From Apostichopus japonicus (Eukaryota > Echinodermata > Holothuroidea > Aspidochirotida > Stichopodidae), in NCBI RefSeq assembly GCF_037975245.1, contig NC_092566.1, positions 11,065,501-11,129,500 on the forward strand: DNA of 64,000 nucleotides. The letters run 5' to 3'. The notes beneath the pieces are model-generated. The model did no database searches and was not told the DNA's origin. It was given only the letters and a program-made list of their open reading frames with translations. Positions 63,372 through 64,000 of the stretch are shown here, piece by piece. Both the position numbers and the translations under genes were made by a program. Position 1 is the first letter of the stretch. Every line of letters starts with the position of its first letter.

Positions 63372-63760
63372 CAGTGGCGTAGCTAGAGGTAATTGTTGGT
63401 TATATTTTTCGGGCAAGTCATTTACAGCCCCCCCCCCCCCCCCTAAATCAAATTGTGCTCCTACGCCTATGATATTTCCACCTTTCGAAATCTACTGCCT
63501 TTGAACTGTATACTGAAATACCTGAAATTTCCGTGACATCTAGTCATTACAGAATAGAATTTAAAAAAAAAAGAGCGAACGGTCGAAATCACAATCTATA
63601 AATTTGCTAATAAAAATATTCATGCCTGACGACATACATCAATTTCGCCATGTTTTTCTAAAAGTGCTTATTTTTTTACTCCCATTCTCCCCTTTCAGCG
63701 CCCCCCTAAACCCGGTGCCCGGGGCACGTGCCCTCCTTTGACCCCCTAGCTCCGCCACTG
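63372..63760. mobile_element. hAT-like non-autonomous element, 389 bp
   Basis: The ends CAGTGGCGTAGCTAG and CTAGCTCCGCCACTG are flanked by TTTTGAAT (63364-63371) and GTTTGAAT (63761-63768), 7 of 8 matching. The inside has pieces typical of two families: a poly-C block with ttgtgctcctacgcctatg, and ggtgcccggggcacgtgcc. It may be a chimera. Confidence 0.85.
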
Positions 63761-64000
63761 GTTTGAATTGACAGTATCATACTGTACATGAACCTTAAGT
63801 GACACTTCTGTATATTCTGTGTTATACTAGCACTTGATGCCTAAAACAATATCTCTGCCACTGTACATTAATGTCAATTATAAACATTTTAATCAGTGCT
63901 TACTGAATATGTTACAGTACACTAGATGTACTACCTATGATAAGTGTAATTAATTTGCATACAGAACGATAAGCTGAAGATGGTTTTGTCGTCAACCTGT

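Overview
The window is animal nuclear DNA: spliced genes with GT-AG introns, long AT-rich non-coding stretches, microsatellites, tRNA-derived SINE-like repeats, a Penelope-like retroelement and many small DNA transposons. A marine invertebrate deuterostome, most likely an echinoderm (possibly a sea cucumber), is inferred from the gene families and repeat style. No marker in the window proves it.

Layout. About 1-4.9 kb holds the last five coding exons of a G3BP (rasputin) homologue on the + strand: linker, RRM and RGG tail. The NTF2-like N-terminus lies upstream of the window. About 4.9-22.9 kb is non-coding: the G3BP 3' side, simple repeats, a foldback minisatellite, a 200-bp (TA)n tract, several tRNA-like SINE heads, a degenerate hammerhead ribozyme beside a tRNA-like B box, and a 74-bp tandem repeat.

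From 22.9 kb to 62.3 kb lies a tandem + strand cluster of one family of seven-transmembrane proteins that resemble gustatory-receptor-like (GRL) chemoreceptors. Three copies are intact (22.9, 44.5 and 59.3 kb). One is a frameshifted pseudogene (30.1 kb) and one is a 5'-truncated copy (51.9 kb). All intact copies have three coding exons with phase-1 introns at the same places, and a splice acceptor just before the ATG. The proteins share an N-terminal domain with two CxxC pairs and a TM7 signature S-Y-h5-Q close to the TYhhhhhQF signature of insect-type receptors. A segmental duplication of about 5 kb (45.7-51.4 kb against 51.9-56.8 kb) made the truncated copy.

The spaces between receptor genes are filled with transposons. 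At 38.6-41.0 kb a minus-strand Penelope-like element is flanked by two inverted type I hammerhead motifs. It is interrupted by a 1088-bp hAT-like element, which itself carries a 400-bp hAT-like MITE; both insertions keep perfect 8-bp target duplications. At least six further hAT-like non-autonomous elements or fragments, two perfect palindromes and two unusual tandem repeats (paired CCATCTTGG motifs; a unit with a direct-repeat nuclear-receptor-like motif) complete the region. Exon joins, counts and alignments were made by eye.
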